Positions 62,296 through 64,000 of a stretch of DNA of 64,000 bases are shown one piece after another. A program made the translations under genes and the position numbers. The DNA comes from Sipunculus nudus. Its lineage: Eukaryota; Annelida; Sipuncula; Golfingiida; Sipunculidae. The notes beneath the pieces were generated by a model. The model was not told the origin of the DNA, made no database searches, and was given only the letters and a program-made list of their open reading frames with translations. The DNA lies in assembly GCA_026874595.1 (NCBI GenBank), contig CM049317.1, positions 66,070,618 to 66,134,617 on the forward strand, written 5' to 3'. How positions within the stretch are numbered: position 1 is the first letter of the stretch; each line of letters starts with the position of its first letter.

Positions 62296-63406
62296 TACAC
62301 AGGTTACACTCTGTTATAACGGTTTTCCAACTGTGTAAGAATCTCACATTTTTTGTTCTGCTACTATATGCAATTGTTCTCCATATATTTCAATCTCCTT
62401 TCAAAAATAACTCTTTTTAATGTTTTTTTTATAATGTCATCAGAATGTTTATTTCAAATCTTTAATAGGGGGCAGGTTGCGGACAGTAATCTCTCTGTGA
62501 TTTTTTTTTTTTTTTAATTTTATGCTTCTTTTTTGTAACTGTGGAAAGCCCTAAGAGACCGAATACCTCCACCAACAATCTAGATCCTTATCAAAGTTGG
62601 GTGTGTGATGATACGTTACATGGAAATATATTAATCTAAGCCCGGAGGAAAACTAGTCAGCATGCGAAAGATATAAATCCAAGCTGAGAGGAATATGTGG
62701 GTCACGGTTCACCGCCTCAATGGTTCCATCACAGGTAACCTCTGTTAGTTAGGAGGCGAAGGCGGCCCAAGTTTACACCTTTACATATATATCTTAGGCG
62801 ATAGAAACTTCCATCCCATTTGGAAATTTAAATTTAATATTAACCTAGAACAAGTAAATGGGGACGGTCTCTCCGGACGAATTACTCCACCGTGCAAGCA
62901 ATAGTAAAGATCCTTAACAAATATAATGCTGACCAAGAGTAATGGGCTGTTCCCTAATTAGGCCCCTAACCCTCCACTAAAAGTCTTCCATCCGTTCATG
63001 ACATTTTCAGTAAAATTCCTAGAACTGATGAACCACAACAAACTTGGGATTTTTTTAATTTAAAAGTCGTTTATGCCATTAAAATAATTCTTATTGTGGT
63101 TCCCCGCTTGATGGTGTGCCTGGGCTATTAAATTTCTAAGGTGACAGTGGTGTTGGTATGAGTTTACAAGTATGTTTATAAAAGCCATGTAGAACAGTGA
63201 CATCTGAAATAGAAACCACGAAGAATTATATATATAAGCACAAGTAACGGTATTGTTAGCCTCGGTAAAAAAAAACAAAAAAAAACTCAAGGCTTGTTGA
63301 AAATACAGCACAGACGTTAAGGAGGCTCTTACAGGCGAGATGAATCTTCAATGACCCCTTGATGCCCGATATCACGTATTTCAGTGAGACCGCTTCAGTC
63401 GGTGGC
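62293..63406. other. noncoding stretch, mixed composition
   Basis: CpG is fairly frequent between 62,690 and 62,910 (GTCACGGTTCACCGCC, AGGCGAAGGCGGCCC, GGGACGGTCTCTCCGGACG), which could extend the promoter-like block to the left. No exon is convincing. Confidence 0.35.
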
Positions 63407-63426
63407 GGGGGGGGGGGGGGGGGGGG
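63407..63426 (+). repeat. G20 homopolymer
   Basis: Twenty consecutive G. A second run of about 19 G lies at 63703-63721, followed by a C-run at about 63737-63749. Length may be unreliable in sequencing. Confidence 0.9.
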
Positions 63427-63548
63427 TCAGTTTTGTATGGGGAGCCTGCGGAGAGCATCCATGTTTGTCTCTGATTTCTGTAACTGCTATTTCACAACGT
63501 ACTGAGTTCTTTTTGAATATATATATAAATATATATATATATATTGAT

Positions 63549-63750
63549 CAGGGGCGGATCAGGGATTTTATAAAAGGAGGGGTCCAACCAAGGAGGACTT
63601 CTTAAAAAGCCACAAAAAAGGTTCCCTGCATGGTCCGGAACATTGGGGTTCAGGCCTCAAAGATTGGCCTGAAAGCTTGAACAAAAGCATGCGGTGGCAG
63701 AAGGGGGGGGGGGGGGGGGGGTCCCAGTTTTGTGGCCCCCCCCCCCCCCA
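63549..63750 (+). mobile_element. repeat fragment starting CAGGGGCGGATCAGGG
   Basis: The start matches the end motif of the elements at 14.5 and 31.2 kb, here in the opposite orientation. The partner end is not visible, and the stretch runs into the second G-run and C-run. Confidence 0.4.
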
Positions 63751-63769
63751 TCATCTTCTGTGTGCCATC

Positions 63770-63862
63770 ATGGAGCGGATACAAGGATTCGGCGAAGATT
63801 GTGCACCCGATTCGTTTCAACGTCGCTCTTCGTGGTCAAATATGGATTGTCGGAGTGCGTAA
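63770..63862 (+). CDS. candidate first coding exon, very tentative
   Basis: An ATG in good context (CCATCATGGAG) opens about 30 codons (MERIQGFGEDCAPDSF...) ending at TAA. The terminal GTGC/GTAAAT could instead be a splice donor at about 63857. CpG frequency is high over this interval. There is no domain to recognise, and an alternative frame is also open here, so chance remains likely. Confidence 0.2.
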   Translation: MERIQGFGEDCAPDSFQRRSSWSNMDCRSA

Positions 63863-63981
63863 ATTAATCAGTGAACAAATGTTACATGGAATACATGCAG
63901 TCCTGCAAGTTAGACTTGAAAGGCACAGGTGGAGTAACGGTGAATGTTAACACATGCCTTTATAAATTCACAAAATTCAAT

Positions 63982-64000
63982 TCTCTCTCTCTCTCTCTCT
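63982..64000 (+). repeat. (CT)n microsatellite at the window end
   Basis: The CT dinucleotide run starts near 63982 and continues past the window edge. Confidence 0.9.

Overview
This window looks like nuclear DNA from an invertebrate animal, most likely a mollusc and probably a bivalve. The evidence is an AT-rich base composition, no long open reading frames, long (TA)n and poly-C/poly-G tracts, tRNA-derived SINEs, and several copies of a long interspersed repeat. That repeat starts with an AGCTCAGCTGAC hairpin, is followed by a CCGT/CTGT-rich tract, and ends in a GACCCATGGGTC palindrome. From memory, repeats of this architecture are very common in bivalve genomes, but I cannot name the species. 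No complete protein-coding gene can be supported; short ATG frames across the window read like chance or repeat-derived frames.

Positions 1 to about 37,300 are repeat-poor, AT-rich noncoding DNA broken by patches of higher complexity (about 2.4-3.0, 18.6-18.9, 20.5-21.1 and 25.6-25.9 kb) that could be regulatory. This part also holds a well-paired 79-nt hairpin at 2,026-2,104, a decayed coding relic on the minus strand at 11,956-12,640, a tRNA-derived SINE at 13.1 kb, two related short inverted-repeat elements (14.5 and 31.2 kb) and two minisatellites (40-bp unit at 15.0 kb, 47-bp unit at 33.7 kb). It ends in a CpG-retaining, promoter-like block (36.5-37.9 kb) with a perfect CRE (TGACGTCA) and a consensus 5' splice donor on the minus strand. 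I infer a minus-strand gene whose noncoding first exon lies near 37.1 kb and whose first intron may cover much of the left part.

Positions 38.6 to 60.4 kb are packed with nested mobile elements. Four copies (A-D) of one non-autonomous element family lie here, and a fifth is cut by the left window edge. Their subterminal inverted repeats (GCTCAGCTG / CAGCTGAGC), 3' palindrome and insertion in T-runs match what is described for Helentron-associated elements (HINEs). Between copies A and B is a 2-kb foldback structure with 268-270-bp arms built of GATC-rich palindromes. Copy D overlaps a very young 2.69-kb direct tandem duplication (53,630-56,320 and 56,330-59,017) that duplicates the element's 3' end. 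A hAT-like inverted-repeat element follows at 59,460-60,437.

From 61.5 kb to the end CpG dinucleotides return. A perfect E2F consensus (61,894-61,904) and two short coding-like stretches suggest another promoter or 5' gene end, but neither exon is certain. The most interesting items are the foldback with nested palindromes, the miRNA-like hairpin, the element family carrying nuclear-receptor-like sites, the composite element with conserved flanks, and the recent tandem duplication.
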